Made by a program: the position numbers and the translations under genes. DNA of 64,000 nucleotides. It comes from Marinobacterium lutimaris (GTDB lineage Bacteria; Pseudomonadota; Gammaproteobacteria; Pseudomonadales; Balneatricaceae). Under the pieces are notes generated by a model. The model was not told the DNA's origin, made no database searches, and saw only the letters and a program-made list of their open reading frames with translations. How positions within the stretch are numbered: position 1 is the first letter of the stretch; the number at the start of each line of letters is the position of its first letter. Positions 15,001 through 20,877 of the stretch are shown here, in pieces. Where the stretch lies: positions 62,001 to 126,000 of the forward strand of contig NZ_FNVQ01000002.1 of the NCBI RefSeq assembly GCF_900108065.1, written 5' to 3'.

Positions 15001-18000
15001 GCCATCGTCTTCCACACCTTCGGCAGAGGCCTTGGCTAGGGCACTGGAAGCGCCATCGGCCGCCGCCGTAAGGCTGACGCTGCCTGCAGTAACATTGCGA
15101 GCCAGGGTGGCGTCGGCTTTATCATCCACGAAGGCCAGCGCGATGGACGCACCGATGGCAGTGCTGCCCGAGGCTGTGCCATCGGTCGTGGTCAAAGTTG
15201 CGCCGTGATGAGTCGCGGTGGCGCTCAGATCACCACCCAGTATCAATGCACCGCCGGTGCCGATAGAGGCATCGGTCAGGTGATCGGCGACGGTAATAGC
15301 GAGGCCACCACCTACACCGGTGTCCGCCTTGCTCTGGCCGCCACCCTCTGCCAGGGTCGTATTTGTGTGGCTGCCAGTAGCGCTCAGAGTCAGATCATGA
15401 CCGCCGCCCAGAGTCGCGCCATCCGCCAGCTTAGCCTCCACCAGCTGGTCGGTGACATTGATCGCAATCGATACACCAACGCCGGTGCTACCTTCTGCTT
15501 CAGCTGTTGCTGATGCAACAGACTCGCTGTTGGAAAGCGCGGTCAGGCTGACATCATCGCTGCCTGCGGTAAGGTTGCCCTGCAATGTAGCCTGGGTATC
15601 GCTATCGACGACATTCAACGCGAAAGAGCCGGCAACCCCCGTATCCTTGGCGGAACCGCCTGAGACCGCGGTCGCGCCAAAGGAGTGAAGGGTTTCACCC
15701 TCGAAGTTCTTCATGGTGGCCGATGCGGTCAAACCGCCGGTAACGGCAGAGCCACTATCCACAACCGCCAGGTTATCCATATCCGCCACGTTGATCGCGA
15801 CCGCCACACCAACGCCGGTACCGCCTTCCGCTGGGTCTGCAGCGGAGCCATCGGCGTTTGCGCTGGCATCCATGTTGTTACTGGAGGCCAGTGTCAGATC
15901 GGCGTTAATGGTCGCACCACTGACTGAAGTATCTGCAACGGCACTGGATACGTTCAGTGCCAGGGCTGCGGCGACACTGACGGAGCTACCGCCACTGGCG
16001 GTCGCCGTTTCGCTTGTGCCCTTAGTCTTACCGGATTTGTCATTAGCCAGAGTGGTCGCCGAATCTTTCTGGCCATCGGCGTCGCTGCCGCCGTCATCCT
16101 CGACACCTTCGGCCGAAGCATTAGCAATAACACTGGAACCGCCGTCTGCTGCCGCAGTCAGGCTGACCGAACCAGCAGTAACATCCCTAGCCAGGGTGGC
16201 GTCGGCTTTGTCGCCCACAAAGCCCAGTGAGATAGACGCACCGATAGCAGTGCTGCCTGAGGCTGTGCCATCGGCAGTGGTGAGTGTGGTGCCATGGTGA
16301 GTCGCGGTAGCGCTAAGGTCTCCATCCAGGCTCAGAGGATCGCCGGTACCGATAGACGCATCAGTCAGGTGGTCTGCGACGGTAATAGCCAAGCTACCAC
16401 CTACGCCAGTGTCCGCCTCACTCTGACCACCGCCCTCTGCCAGCGTGGTGTTGTAATGACTTCCGGTCGCACTCAGAGTCAGGTCATTACCGCCCGTCAG
16501 CGTCGCGTTATCAGCCAACTTGGCTTCCGCCAACTGGTCGGTCACATTGATCGCAATAGACACGCCCGCGCCGGTGTTGCCTTCTGCTTCAGCCGTGGCC
16601 AAGGCGGTGGCTTCGCTGTTGGAAGTAGCGCTCAAGCTAACATCATCGGTGCCTGCGGCAACGCTGCCCTGCAATGAAGCCTGGGTATCGCTGTCGACCA
16701 CATTGAGCGCGAAAGAACCGGCGACGCCGGTATCAGAGGCAGAGGCACCGGAAAGCGCTTCAGCGCCAAAGGTATGAACGGTATCGCCGTCCACCTCTTT
16801 CATCGTTGCTGATGCGCTCAGGCCACCAGTGACGCTGGAGGTACTGTCCACCAGCGCCAGGTTTTCCATCGTTGCCACATTGATCGCGACTGCCACACCG
16901 ATCCCCGTATCGCCATCGGTGGCAGAGCCATCAGCGCTCGCTGTCGCTTCCATATTGTTGCTGGAATCCAGCACTAGATCGCCGCTGATCGCGACGCCTC
17001 TTAAGGAGGTATCAGCAAGGGCAGTGGAAACGTTAAGAGCCAAAGCCGCCGCGACACCGACAGATGAACCGCCCTCCCCGGTGGCGGTCTGATCGGTACC
17101 AACTTCATTAGCCGTGCCCGTTTTACCAGACTTGTCGTTGGCAAAACCGGTCTGTGCATCTTTCTGGCTATCTGCGTCTGCTGCTGCGCCGTCACTTTCC
17201 CCCTGAGAAGAAGCGAAGGCATCTACATTCGATGCTCCATCGGTTGCAGCGGTCAGACTGACTCCGGTGGCAGTAACGTTGCGTTTGCTGGTTGCAACCG
17301 CTCTGTTGTTAACAAAGCCGAACGCCAGGGCTGCTCCTATAGCCGTATCGCCACCCAGTGCGGCGCCATCAGCAATAATAGAGCTGCCGCCATGATGCAG
17401 GGCACTGGCACTGAGTTCGCCATCCAGCTCGATAGCGCTGCCACTGCCCACCTGTGCGGTGGTTGTGTTATCGACGACCGCGATAGCGATAGCACCGCCA
17501 ATGCCAACACCCTCGCCGCCTTCGCCCCCTGCTTCCGCCAGGGTGTCGTCATCATGACTGGCGGTCGCGGTCAGGGTCAGGTTATCCACATTATTGAGTA
17601 CTGCGGTATCGCCAACTGCTGCAGTCGTCTCATTACTACCCACATACAGAGCAACGGAGATACCGACACCAAGATCAGCCGCCGTAGCGCCGTCTCCATC
17701 CGGCGTCGCATGCGTTACTGCGCTGGTGGCACTGAAAGCGAGCAGCGTAAGGTCGCTCCCATTGAGATCAAGCAGCGCGCCGTCTTCAACCAGAGCCTCA
17801 ACGCGGGTGGTCAAAATCCCGATGGCCAGAGATCCTGCCACGCCGGTCTTGCTGCTGTCGCCAGATCCGGAAACAGCCGTGACGCTGTAAGTCGAATCTG
17901 CCGTAAGCGTTGCGGACAGGGTCACCCCGGAAGCATCGTAACTGCCGTTGCCTCCTAATCTGGCAGCCGTAGTTACATCAACAATGCCAAGTGCAACAGC

Positions 18001-20541
18001 AACACCGACACCGGTCCCTGCATCGCCGGTGTTGATGCCACTGGCCTCGGCAAGCACTGTTTCAGTGGCCGCTGCAGACATCAACAATGCCCCATCGGTA
18101 ACCACCGAACCCGAGATATCCGAATAGACCTCGGTAACCGGACGATAATCGGAAACCACAACAGCCGCAGCCAGAGTCACATCACCACTGCTGGTTTCCG
18201 CCTTATCACTGCTATCGCCATCCTGGTTCGGGTCCGCGAGACGCTCTTCGGATTCGTTGTCTCCGCCCGCTGAACTGTCCGCGCCGCCCGCGGTGGAGGT
18301 GGCGGAGGTCGATACGAAACTGTTAAGAGCAGCCGCAAGCGTTACGGTATCCGGGTTGTCACCGCCGACACCTGCGATACTGGATGCACCCGTCAAGAAA
18401 GTGCGCGTAGTCGCCTGGACTTCAGTCACCGCCACAGTTGCACCGGCGGTACCACCCGAACCATCAGCGGTGCTGACCAGGTTCAGGTTGGTCGCTGAAC
18501 CCAGAGAAAGATCTCCCGCCACATTAAGTGTGGAATCAGTAACACCAGTCTCAGCTTTGGAAACGACCACCACCACCGAAACTGCTGCATCGACATCGGT
18601 GTCATCGTCATCACCGGTGGCTGCATCAAGAAAAGAGGCCTGAACATTAACGGTGGAGGTTGCCGTCAGGCTGGCAGCGCTGACTGTGGTTGTGGAGAAG
18701 AGAACTTCCGCGGTGGGAAGCAACGTCAGTAAAGAGAGATCCAAAGCTCCAGCAAGATCGCTGGGAGACACATTCAGGGGATTCGCGGTGGCACTGGAGA
18801 TCAGGCTAACACTGCCATCCAACGCCGTGATCGTCGCGCCGGTCAAGTCAATGCTGGCTTTCGGCGTGGCGATGTAAAGCCCCTGCAGAATACCGCCGAG
18901 ATAGTTGCCCGCAGCGTCGACAGCACCCGTTTGCTGCGCTTCGGCATTCATTACGATATCACCGGTAGCGGTAATCGTGCCCGATACAGAGATCTCTTCG
19001 GCATGAATGGTCAGATCGTCAACCTGCACCGTACCGCTGATAATAACCTCATCCACACCCGCCTGACCGTTGATGATCAGATCGATACCGGTCAGGTCAA
19101 TATCAGTGATGGTCAACTGATCTCGGGAAAGGAAAGGAGTCCCCTCATCCTCTCCCAGATTGATCGTCAGGCTCCCTGTAGGCTTGGCAAAGTCGATCGA
19201 TTCAAAAGTAAAGATGCCAAAGGGATCGGTGTCGCCAACCGTAAACGTGCCTGCAGACTCGGACAGCGTTGCGGTATCCGAGAACTCTGAGAGGTCAATA
19301 ACTCGGTTGACGGTATCTGAGTTATCGGTGATCGGCTCCAGCCCCGCATATACAAGTAAGTCGCTGTCACGCTCAACGGTCCCGGAATGCGCATCGAAGG
19401 CGGTATAGCTCACACTGTCATAGATACCACCCGACAGCTCCATACTGTCAAAGCCGCCCTCGCCGCCATCCATCACGCCGGTCAGCGAGCCGCTGGCGGT
19501 GACGATGAAGTAATCCTCGTTATCGGCCTGCCCCTGCAGGTTTTCGATGGAGTCAAAGAATACGCCGGCCACATTACCGGCATCGGCGCCGTCGATGGTC
19601 CAGATGGTGTTTTCGGAGGGGCCTACCAGCGTATCCATGCCCTCCTTGCCAAGGATATTGATCAGGCCTGCCGCATCGGCATCCACCGCATCGATGTAGA
19701 AGGTGTCGTTGGCTGCGGAACCTTCCAGATCGAGTTCACCCGCCAGTCCAAGGCGGTAGGTGCCGAAAGCTGAAGTGCCTCCGGCGTCGATATCGATAAA
19801 GTCATCGTTGGCGGCGGAATCCCAAATGCGGATCGCCTGGCCGGAGCCGGTATCGTTGATGAAAGCGCGCACAGCAACGGCGCTGCCATCCTCCACGGTT
19901 TCGACACCGCTGAAACTGATCAGGCCGGTCTCAAGACCGGCCGTTTGGGCGATAACACCGCTGGTTTCACTCAGTGCCCTGAGCACCGACTGCTCAGGCC
20001 CCCATCCCGTCAATATCAGGGAGTCATCCCCGCCCCCGCCATCGAAGTCGATCGCAAGACCGTTCAGGAATCCGTTCGAGACATCGATGGTCAGTCGGTC
20101 TGAACCGGCAGTACCTGTGACCTTGATCTCGTTGATGTCCTGCAGGGAGCGCGAATCAACCAGCTCACCGGTGTCGTCATCGTAGATCTGGTAGAGCTGT
20201 GCCTCATCGTCATAGCGCAGCGTGAAGGCTTCGCCGTCTGTGGAGGACGCATCGGAACTGAGCGGAATAAGATCGGCGGAGAGGAGATAACGCGGCTCGA
20301 TCGCTTCGAGCTTGACCGCGGATACGGTCACCGGACGCTGGAACCTGTTGATCCACGCCTTCCGCTGGATCTGGTTGCCGACGCGACTATTGCGACCGAA
20401 GAACTGATGTCGGGTCCTGCCTGATAGCCAGGACAGTGTAGGGAACAATCCGGAACGAAACTTGGGTTTAAACGCCGGAATTACATTATTTAAAAAACGA
20501 CTTCCCTTAGGCTCTTTCTGCCTACCGAACGGATGTGCCAT
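1..20541 (-). CDS. Giant LEPR-XLL-type repetitive extracellular protein (partial, 3' end outside window)
   Basis: One reading frame stays open from an ATG at 20541 to the left edge, giving at least 6,847 codons; the C-terminus is missing. The start is supported by GGAGG about 6 bases upstream. The N-terminus is basic (about 77 residues, rich in R, K and F) with no hydrophobic signal peptide. It is followed at about residues 78-89 by EAIEPRYLLSAD, which matches the LEPR-XLL motif known at the N-terminus of very large surface or secreted proteins. The rest is acidic, Gly/Ala/Thr/Asp-rich and beta-repeat-like: filament-like repeats, four ~363-residue repeats, a zone of GVGxAxxVNxxxTxAxIG repeats, then HGFxxGDxVxY repeats. 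Asp-rich patches such as FDQDGVDDEDADPG could bind calcium. Probable role: surface adhesin, matrix or S-layer-like protein; this is inferred from architecture. The absence of a Sec signal and the adjacent export genes suggest dedicated secretion. Confidence 0.9.
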   Translation of the reverse strand, partial: MAHPFGRQKEPKGSRFLNNVIPAFKPKFRSGLFPTLSWLSGRTRHQFFGRNSRVGNQIQRKAWINRFQRPVTVSAVKLEAIEPRYLLSADLIPLSSDASSTDGEAFTLRYDDEAQLYQIYDDDTGELVDSRSLQDINEIKVTGTAGSDRLTIDVSNGFLNGLAIDFDGGGGDDSLILTGWGPEQSVLRALSETSGVIAQTAGLETGLISFSGVETVEDGSAVAVRAFINDTGSGQAIRIWDSAANDDFIDIDAGGTSAFGTYRLGLAGELDLEGSAANDTFYIDAVDADAAGLINILGKEGMDTLVGPSENTIWTIDGADAGNVAGVFFDSIENLQGQADNEDYFIVTASGSLTGVMDGGEGGFDSMELSGGIYDSVSYTAFDAHSGTVERDSDLLVYAGLEPITDNSDTVNRVIDLSEFSDTATLSESAGTFTVGDTDPFGIFTFESIDFAKPTGSLTINLGEDEGTPFLSRDQLTITDIDLTGIDLIINGQAGVDEVIISGTVQVDDLTIHAEEISVSGTITATGDIVMNAEAQQTGAVDAAGNYLGGILQGLYIATPKASIDLTGATITALDGSVSLISSATANPLNVSPSDLAGALDLSLLTLLPTAEVLFSTTTVSAASLTATSTVNVQASFLDAATGDDDDTDVDAAVSVVVVVSKAETGVTDSTLNVAGDLSLGSATNLNLVSTADGSGGTAGATVAVTEVQATTRTFLTGASSIAGVGGDNPDTVTLAAALNSFVSTSATSTAGGADSSAGGDNESEERLADPNQDGDSSDKAETSSGDVTLAAAVVVSDYRPVTEVYSDISGSVVTDGALLMSAAATETVLAEASGINTGDAGTGVGVAVALGIVDVTTAARLGGNGSYDASGVTLSATLTADSTYSVTAVSGSGDSSKTGVAGSLAIGILTTRVEALVEDGALLDLNGSDLTLLAFSATSAVTHATPDGDGATAADLGVGISVALYVGSNETTAAVGDTAVLNNVDNLTLTATASHDDDTLAEAGGEGGEGVGIGGAIAIAVVDNTTTAQVGSGSAIELDGELSASALHHGGSSIIADGAALGGDTAIGAALAFGFVNNRAVATSKRNVTATGVSLTAATDGASNVDAFASSQGESDGAAADADSQKDAQTGFANDKSGKTGTANEVGTDQTATGEGGSSVGVAAALALNVSTALADTSLRGVAISGDLVLDSSNNMEATASADGSATDGDTGIGVAVAINVATMENLALVDSTSSVTGGLSASATMKEVDGDTVHTFGAEALSGASASDTGVAGSFALNVVDSDTQASLQGSVAAGTDDVSLSATSNSEATALATAEAEGNTGAGVSIAINVTDQLAEAKLADNATLTGGNDLTLSATGSHYNTTLAEGGGQSEADTGVGGSLAITVADHLTDASIGTGDPLSLDGDLSATATHHGTTLTTADGTASGSTAIGASISLGFVGDKADATLARDVTAGSVSLTAAADGGSSVIANASAEGVEDDGGSDADGQKDSATTLANDKSGKTKGTSETATASGGSSVSVAAALALNVSSAVADTSVSGATINADLTLASSNNMDASANADGSAADPAEGGTGVGVAVAINVADMDNLAVVDSGSAVTGGLTASATMKNFEGETLHSFGATAVSGGSAKDTGVAGSFALNVVDSDTQATLQGNLTAGSDDVSLTALSNSESVASATAEAEGSTGVGVSIAINVTDQLVEAKLADGATLGGGHDLTLSATGSHTNTTLAEGGGQSKADTGVGGGLAITVADHLTDASIGTGGALILGGDLSATATHHGATLTTTDGTASGSTAIGASIALAFVDDKADATLARNVTAGSVSLTAAADGASSALAKASAEGVEDDGGTDADGQKGSATTLANSKSGKTKGTSQTATADGGSSVSVAAALALNVSSAVADTSVSGVTINADLVLASSNNMDASANADGSAANPANGGTGVGIAVAINVADMDNLAVVDSSSSVTGGLNASATMKTVEGETLHSFDATAVSGGSAKDTGVAGSFALNVVDSDTQATLQGSATAGSDNVGFSAVSNSESVASATAEASGSTGVGVSIAINVTDQLVEAKLADGATLNGGQDLTLSATGSHTNTTLAEGGGLSKNDTGVGGGLAITVADHLADASIGSGTALTLTGDLTATATNHGSTLTTSDGTASGSTAIGASIALGFVDDTAVAALARNVTADGSVSLAAHGDGASVVIAKASAEGAASGSTANSQKTSATNLANSKSSKTKGTSQSASTDSGGVSVAAALALNVSSSTARASVADGLTVIAGKDEGSGDLSVLASNNMDAKAIADGSAKGAKDSTAVGVAVSINVADMVNEAVVGDGTTITADGLSLGATMKNVEGDQVHDFEASSTSGATTKGDIGVAGSFALSVVNTETRALFGYDQDEADDGAASLTLYGGAVSMTAANIAETDVTATAAGLGGGSATGVGASFAIGIGFNTTAAGIEAGETVNGTAASLSVSATSSDVLTNTGEGGAAGETAVGGGIAVSYVENDTDALIGAGSGALTLTGGDISVIAIHTGSVTTNADGEAKGSSTAVGLSMALNIGSHDTDALIGRSITGAGDVDVKASATLTSVAESKASAAGNKSKKANNTDSDNSDQEVTNKTNLAQTKGGGTNDSSSQSGSNMMGTANTSSSSQSGKSTGSGGTAIAATIAVNYLDGDTDAVIADNVTVIGTGDVEVQTTTLVTAKAIATALSTNTSSDTGVAAAVGLNISLVNANAEIGAGATVEGSSVSVVATQPEDSVHTFQVRALSGAASSKTAVGGSIAVNYVDSSTLAQVGNNAEVTANSGSVIVDAYSHNEVQNMSGGAAISLKSSGTGVGLAVSVNIFNTLETKASIGSDATITAAEDADGIGVRVKADASLVPMTESFDLIGEVDFDNFELSFTNFAAGIAGATGGSAIGGSASVNVMTINTTASIGGGTEVTVGDEETDGGDIIVSATDILTIFTAAGGIGLSGGNTGVGVGIDVNVINRDTLAEVGSSASLVTTDGNILIDADSTDTVTSVAATFGLSTSGTGVAASIGVAVLTTTTKAEVGLGTAENNSVLSAAAGNVSVLANGDLELFALAGGVSFGIGGSSFGISSIVFVHTDTVSANLLGYADVTTGGDVGLSVLATSTDDVVTIAAAGSGSGSGAAIAGSVAVNVLNETTTANLGANSTVSAEADGYDPSVDIYASDETDILTVAGSLAISAGGAGLGAGVNVTTLTKNTTASVGANTEIDADGNILIEAISDEDIGSFSVAAGGGSNVGITVSADAFILTLTTSATVGANADLWADGSVLVQSVDETELDLIVGGVAIGGSAGVGVAAGVAVVNKINSATIGDGAEVTGNGNSAVEARTGRYDISYEAASDMTGFDPDGGSGEKPTKDDLEAGAPSGMSQFSDFDQDGVDDEDADPGLTQKRVVEAATDNNFRGVAVSATSKDDIATFAISVGGGGSVGVAIGAAVNVIDVDTTASIGANAQINQDLTGTANGAQSVLVAASSDFNHIGVGAGAAFGGTGAGAPGVDVSVVDLSTLATIGVSADLQAEDDIAVVATSQEKILIVSAGLAFSGTVSLAGGVSVLSLNAETKAQIGGSVVAEAGGDVAVMAKDDSTFTVISGAVGIGVGGAGAAGSVGVVTINKTTEASIGNSAEIDAFGNGDGISGVLDGTLNSDGDGFNTLDDEAQGVIVQAESSEAVTHISVAGGVGLYAGIAGGVTVTLIDSDTTAAIGTNAKINDGVADYNDGSGISAAQGVYINAANKTSITSFAGALGVGLVGLAGAVDFGRINNDTVAAIGDGSIIRARGDISVGAISVKALKGFTFSGAGGVVGLGASVSVWSIGENFSDGYEDSDGGSGNALSGDSGDAMTEAGSQADDGVFGLSEELNGFDSDDNDNTANSRLAGILGDATGELNDNALSGTELSDLLDATVADERGTTAAIGDAEVDAGNDIDVLAAENMSVTLLLGNAAVGLVGAGASVSVLNLSGQVRAKAGGKLRAGNAITLDASFDQDVKVTSVALQGGFVGLGAAVVVVTDTSAVRAQLLDDVDLDRAAEIAVLADSVQNFELQTTGVQVGALAVGASFTKLTVGDDNDSTKEVEASIGSGADIGLAEFEEVGNITVQASSTIDATNDTFAMAGGAIAGTINFATVTIRTDTESSIGDNAEIESTGIITLNNFTSHDASADVFALSVGLGVIGTSIATVEIAPSLTTSIGSNAEITAAGIVMLSSHNFDEFDAATDRGARATAEASGGGLVSGQGAAPTAKSNAVLNTTTGSGGALNISGNIDMKSRMRNLAIADTQVFSFGAAAVGATVTYAEANGEANTQFNSDVLSVNDITLEAKAFNGGVADAEAASGGVLGALTINSSTVFTNPTVTAKILSGTRIDSSRNITLTAEGRAEADSRVTGTAIGGLFGAGASDAEATVNPTATSSIDAGSVIYASGNVTLSAIGSPIVPANSSEDLPGTITDADGIENTLTVVSHGLVTGDTVEYNANGLALISGLDGPIEVELVGGGTTSENRTYNIISVIDEYGNVSNELVYLGSVFDTANIDGDTEIISFESAHNFLSGDKVQYFPNDEGALSNFGLTSGESYWVLVIDGSSIRLVDSYDKAVNPEDYFQAFDAEDDVSSADDTITIVDHGFENGDAVTYDAPDPETFMSAQVDVSFGGTRSDGSAVLNADAGANNIVFVDEDGVRRTHGFTDGELLRYTVSDGNGDGSLTPIGGLEAGEYYRVSVLDIYTVQLKRNDEVTVSADFVNDNGTQKFVRNDGGDWIEDGFGDGDPLLVSFDGDTFTYTIASVTSSTITLEPGGVDFEATRVRDTMNFINGGGSNDQIQWIGGDWEAEGFEADQWIWVTEANVGNNNGYFRITGVSGDTLTLDTSAITTANNDFATVDRGNRTATFDQPVIELSKALEEVPDLANIDDDPNATKFVEVADIHELIRGADLPIGGLEDQHTYYVVNKTDDTFQLALTPGGDAIELSPTSLPDPTQDSHSIARLAIDLKSIAFSDALINVNATADTIEFLNSAHGYSNGTAVRYTPGLGLADESQGEDAGELYYVRVIDQFTIQLVDTQDKALNPGDYLEDFDPEDISGDTITINAHGFTNGDAVTYKAPDAATATTGDVAADIIDFGSAHGFVTGDKVLYSVNDYVDADPEAENDYTKTAIGGLVDGTVYRVVKTDDNRIQLKKNDVVSTDVQFLDDQGVQKLIRTDGQSWADAGFSAGDVVVVTDAGVDRNGEYTIGSVAGDTLVLSSGPDFEATSVNASLDFIRGAELGDSDQIVWSGGDWSAEGFAIGDSITVTNAGANDGTYEILSIAGDTLTLVAAVDEADRLLDVTGDAATLARAAESGTFDQDEIELTPDASDEDTHSFVRIQDVPIGGLTDNQTYYIVQATTNTFKLALAPGGEAISLSPSTLTATFANHGIGQLVVDLEDPEPISSLQQLRIDIGDGVTSVASTDTVKQSLTGPGGVSLSDIAPQSGDGISSVYAKGSGGGFVGVSKNDAIITSNPTVSATVSADLLNAGGNIIIETTAKTETTAYATNGTGGFVAIGKAKADSNQTLISVASIADDARVVVGNNLTIDANTDAKTSASSKANAGGAVATVSPRAYIDINFQTEANIGEDAVVLVDELASVDANSRVDARADSRGSGIGFGGDAGAKSELTISSSWSEVNIGARAILDANRVLLKATSNKLYLRSTSDGRGAGFYGEGTAEGRIDATVGLTINLNADAQLTGWEGVDFVTRFSGVDSRAGKVFARATGLFGYVDAYAYNDTDLTSQVSGIAGALVTAGPRALGDTVLAHPDDSGIPSGDNEHLAFYISTANGSIFTDADGSVSRRALAAGGSSEPDNSTISEQINFNSDVLILSGRSPELIVKTLEVGEDGEIVKAVEVTVDDSDGGGDGDEREGDFIQSDSIVVNDITNPGPGDVAFKSALILGVGGTWTFRESLTRVSIINRSDKDIIINDISVTGTERPVVWFDPASTGVGGTPGAMSFTIYQDVAPTLIEILNFGIENYSGETPYTSDVYLNGFIDNPIGTTHVLNNVGSIYGTEAGTSARTEGDEGSLIRTQILKMEATGSIGHLPLETLGDADAPAARVNIDIVDSAGLPQDVGFTSSRVNSLGDEIFLGNGNQFVTGQLVQYHQVDSGEIEGLDDGAYYYAVVSDDGVNVGLAETLADAKAGIRIDLNVTGDFDDRHTLTSAESITVDAGQNANLDIRALQREDSGFYIVDIDRIFAGDTIDLLLRGSLNQDVTGNYGGITVKWDDEPSGEIHYTFFDQDDNGFRPKSRGMFASGGTDIASTYDFRGLNPLNGNYELAGLQAGSLVDGGDIIVQAVDNANSASTKTINVLGITEISGSGDIDVLTNGYIALTEKSGDMQIERIRSNYSDVLLYSPERILDNRNDSLPTEADVSGENITLISASALINPDHGDVAGQVINPTLTLNTGNQNGGIGLPDNYLEINVDYDNSGPAGVLRAFDLADMGDTQGIFIDETTGDLNIHSVETESDVSLRTTNGSILDARDDDAANILGQSIDLDANGDGADIGAADNALEIDSRRGSTDFGDLLATDPENYLPNLHNALNSDDDDVGLEATDNIWLTETEAELRLVLAHTYTGNITLTVRESAVQGEDLLLIDSGSALLAEDNTTGPANDPDSERQIANGQIFAEGGNVTLYVGDNVFLDENSEILASGGIVVRGDHGDQDSDYGTNMILRGRIIAGADVTPGDSDGSNVNLGPVGTAVPTETAPVHLAEFFGNGDVDSIQFGDPTGIGGGTDQGDAGYIFLGSKTRVYGSAFDDADFDPTSAEDGEDRLSVYYLQSTLTRTAPDTGSVVAEHTLTLNGQGESDLYSIYTTGS
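5130..7130 (-). repeat. HGFxxGDxVxY protein repeats inside the giant gene
   Basis: At least seven copies of a short motif with consensus H-G/N-F/Y/L-x-x-G-D/T-x-V-x-Y occur here. Examples are HGFENGDAVTYDAPD, HGFTNGDAVTYKAPD, HGFVTGDKVLYSVND, HGYSNGTAVRYTPG and HGLVTGDTVEYNANG. They alternate with segments such as PIGGLxxxxTYYVV, FxLxxxPGG and DTLTL. The alternation suggests repeated small beta-domains of roughly 80-150 residues. The motif is seen directly; the fold is inferred. Confidence 0.75.
9000..13100 (-). repeat. Degenerate beta-strand repeats (NxxxTTAxIG type) in the giant gene
   Basis: The translated sequence repeats about every 50-70 residues a pattern of GVGxAxxVxxxNxxTTAxIGxxAxxxAxGDVxVxA. 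Examples are INKTTEASIGNSAEIDAFG, VIDVDTTASIGANAQI and LTKNTTASVGANTEIDADG. It reads like a long solenoid or stacked beta structure and is more diverged at DNA level than the neighbouring 1.09 kb repeats. Asp-rich and Ser/Gln-rich linkers interrupt it (for example near 10,330-10,450 and 12,600-12,690). Confidence 0.7.
13190..17600 (-). repeat. Four near-tandem ~1.09 kb repeats within the giant gene
   Basis: Anchors recur at a constant interval. The segment encoding the SGKTKGTSQTA-type linker lies near 17,130, 16,035, 14,945 and 13,860. The segment encoding ATHHGTTLTTADGTA-like sequence lies near 17,380, 16,285, 15,197 and 14,109. The period is 1,088-1,095 bases (about 363 residues). The two central copies (about 14.3-16.5 kb) are most alike and the outer ones more diverged, as expected from duplication within the gene followed by drift. 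Each unit carries alanine-rich GVGVAVAINV and SVAAALALNVS strands and an Asp/Gly/Ser-rich linker. Confidence 0.85.
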
Positions 20542-20877
20542 TGCATCCTCCAACCCTATATGGGCTTGGGTCGATTCGGTGTCGTGCTCCATCTACAAAC
20601 GTGAGCAACTGCGCAACACTGATCAATCCATCGAATATGCCAAATGGTCCTGCTACCAATCCGTTACCGAGCAGATCAACCTGACTCCTGACGCTGTCTA
20701 AAGCGACGCTTAGGTCGGCAGATTAGAACAGAGTTTTGTATATTTCCTGCACACTTAAACAGGTGTATGAAAACCATGACAGACGCATGGTTTTATCTGT
20801 ATCAAATTAACAACACGAAAATTAGTCAGCGCTAATAACGCGAACAGTTGGCACCAAAAAGATGTTACTTATCTGCA
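20542..20877. promoter_or_regulatory. 336-base leader between the secA-like gene and the giant gene
   Basis: No convincing gene lies here. On the minus strand it holds an AT-rich part (about 20,700-20,870) suitable for a promoter, then a leader ending in GGAGG before the giant gene's ATG. A perfect 9-base inverted repeat, AAAACCATG / CATGGTTTT with a 7-base loop, lies at 20770-20794. It has no clear T-run suitable for termination, so it may be an operator or a leader hairpin. The long leader suggests that the giant gene can be transcribed separately from the export genes. Confidence 0.45.

Noticed and set aside
13190-17600. CRISPR or mobile-element explanation for the repeats
   Set aside because: Units are ~1.09 kb, in frame, near-contiguous and coding; no short direct repeats with spacers, and no transposase or terminal inverted repeats.
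20462-20701. 79-codon plus-strand frame across the giant gene's start
   Set aside because: Half is antisense to the giant gene's first codons and there is no ribosome site; no family resemblance.
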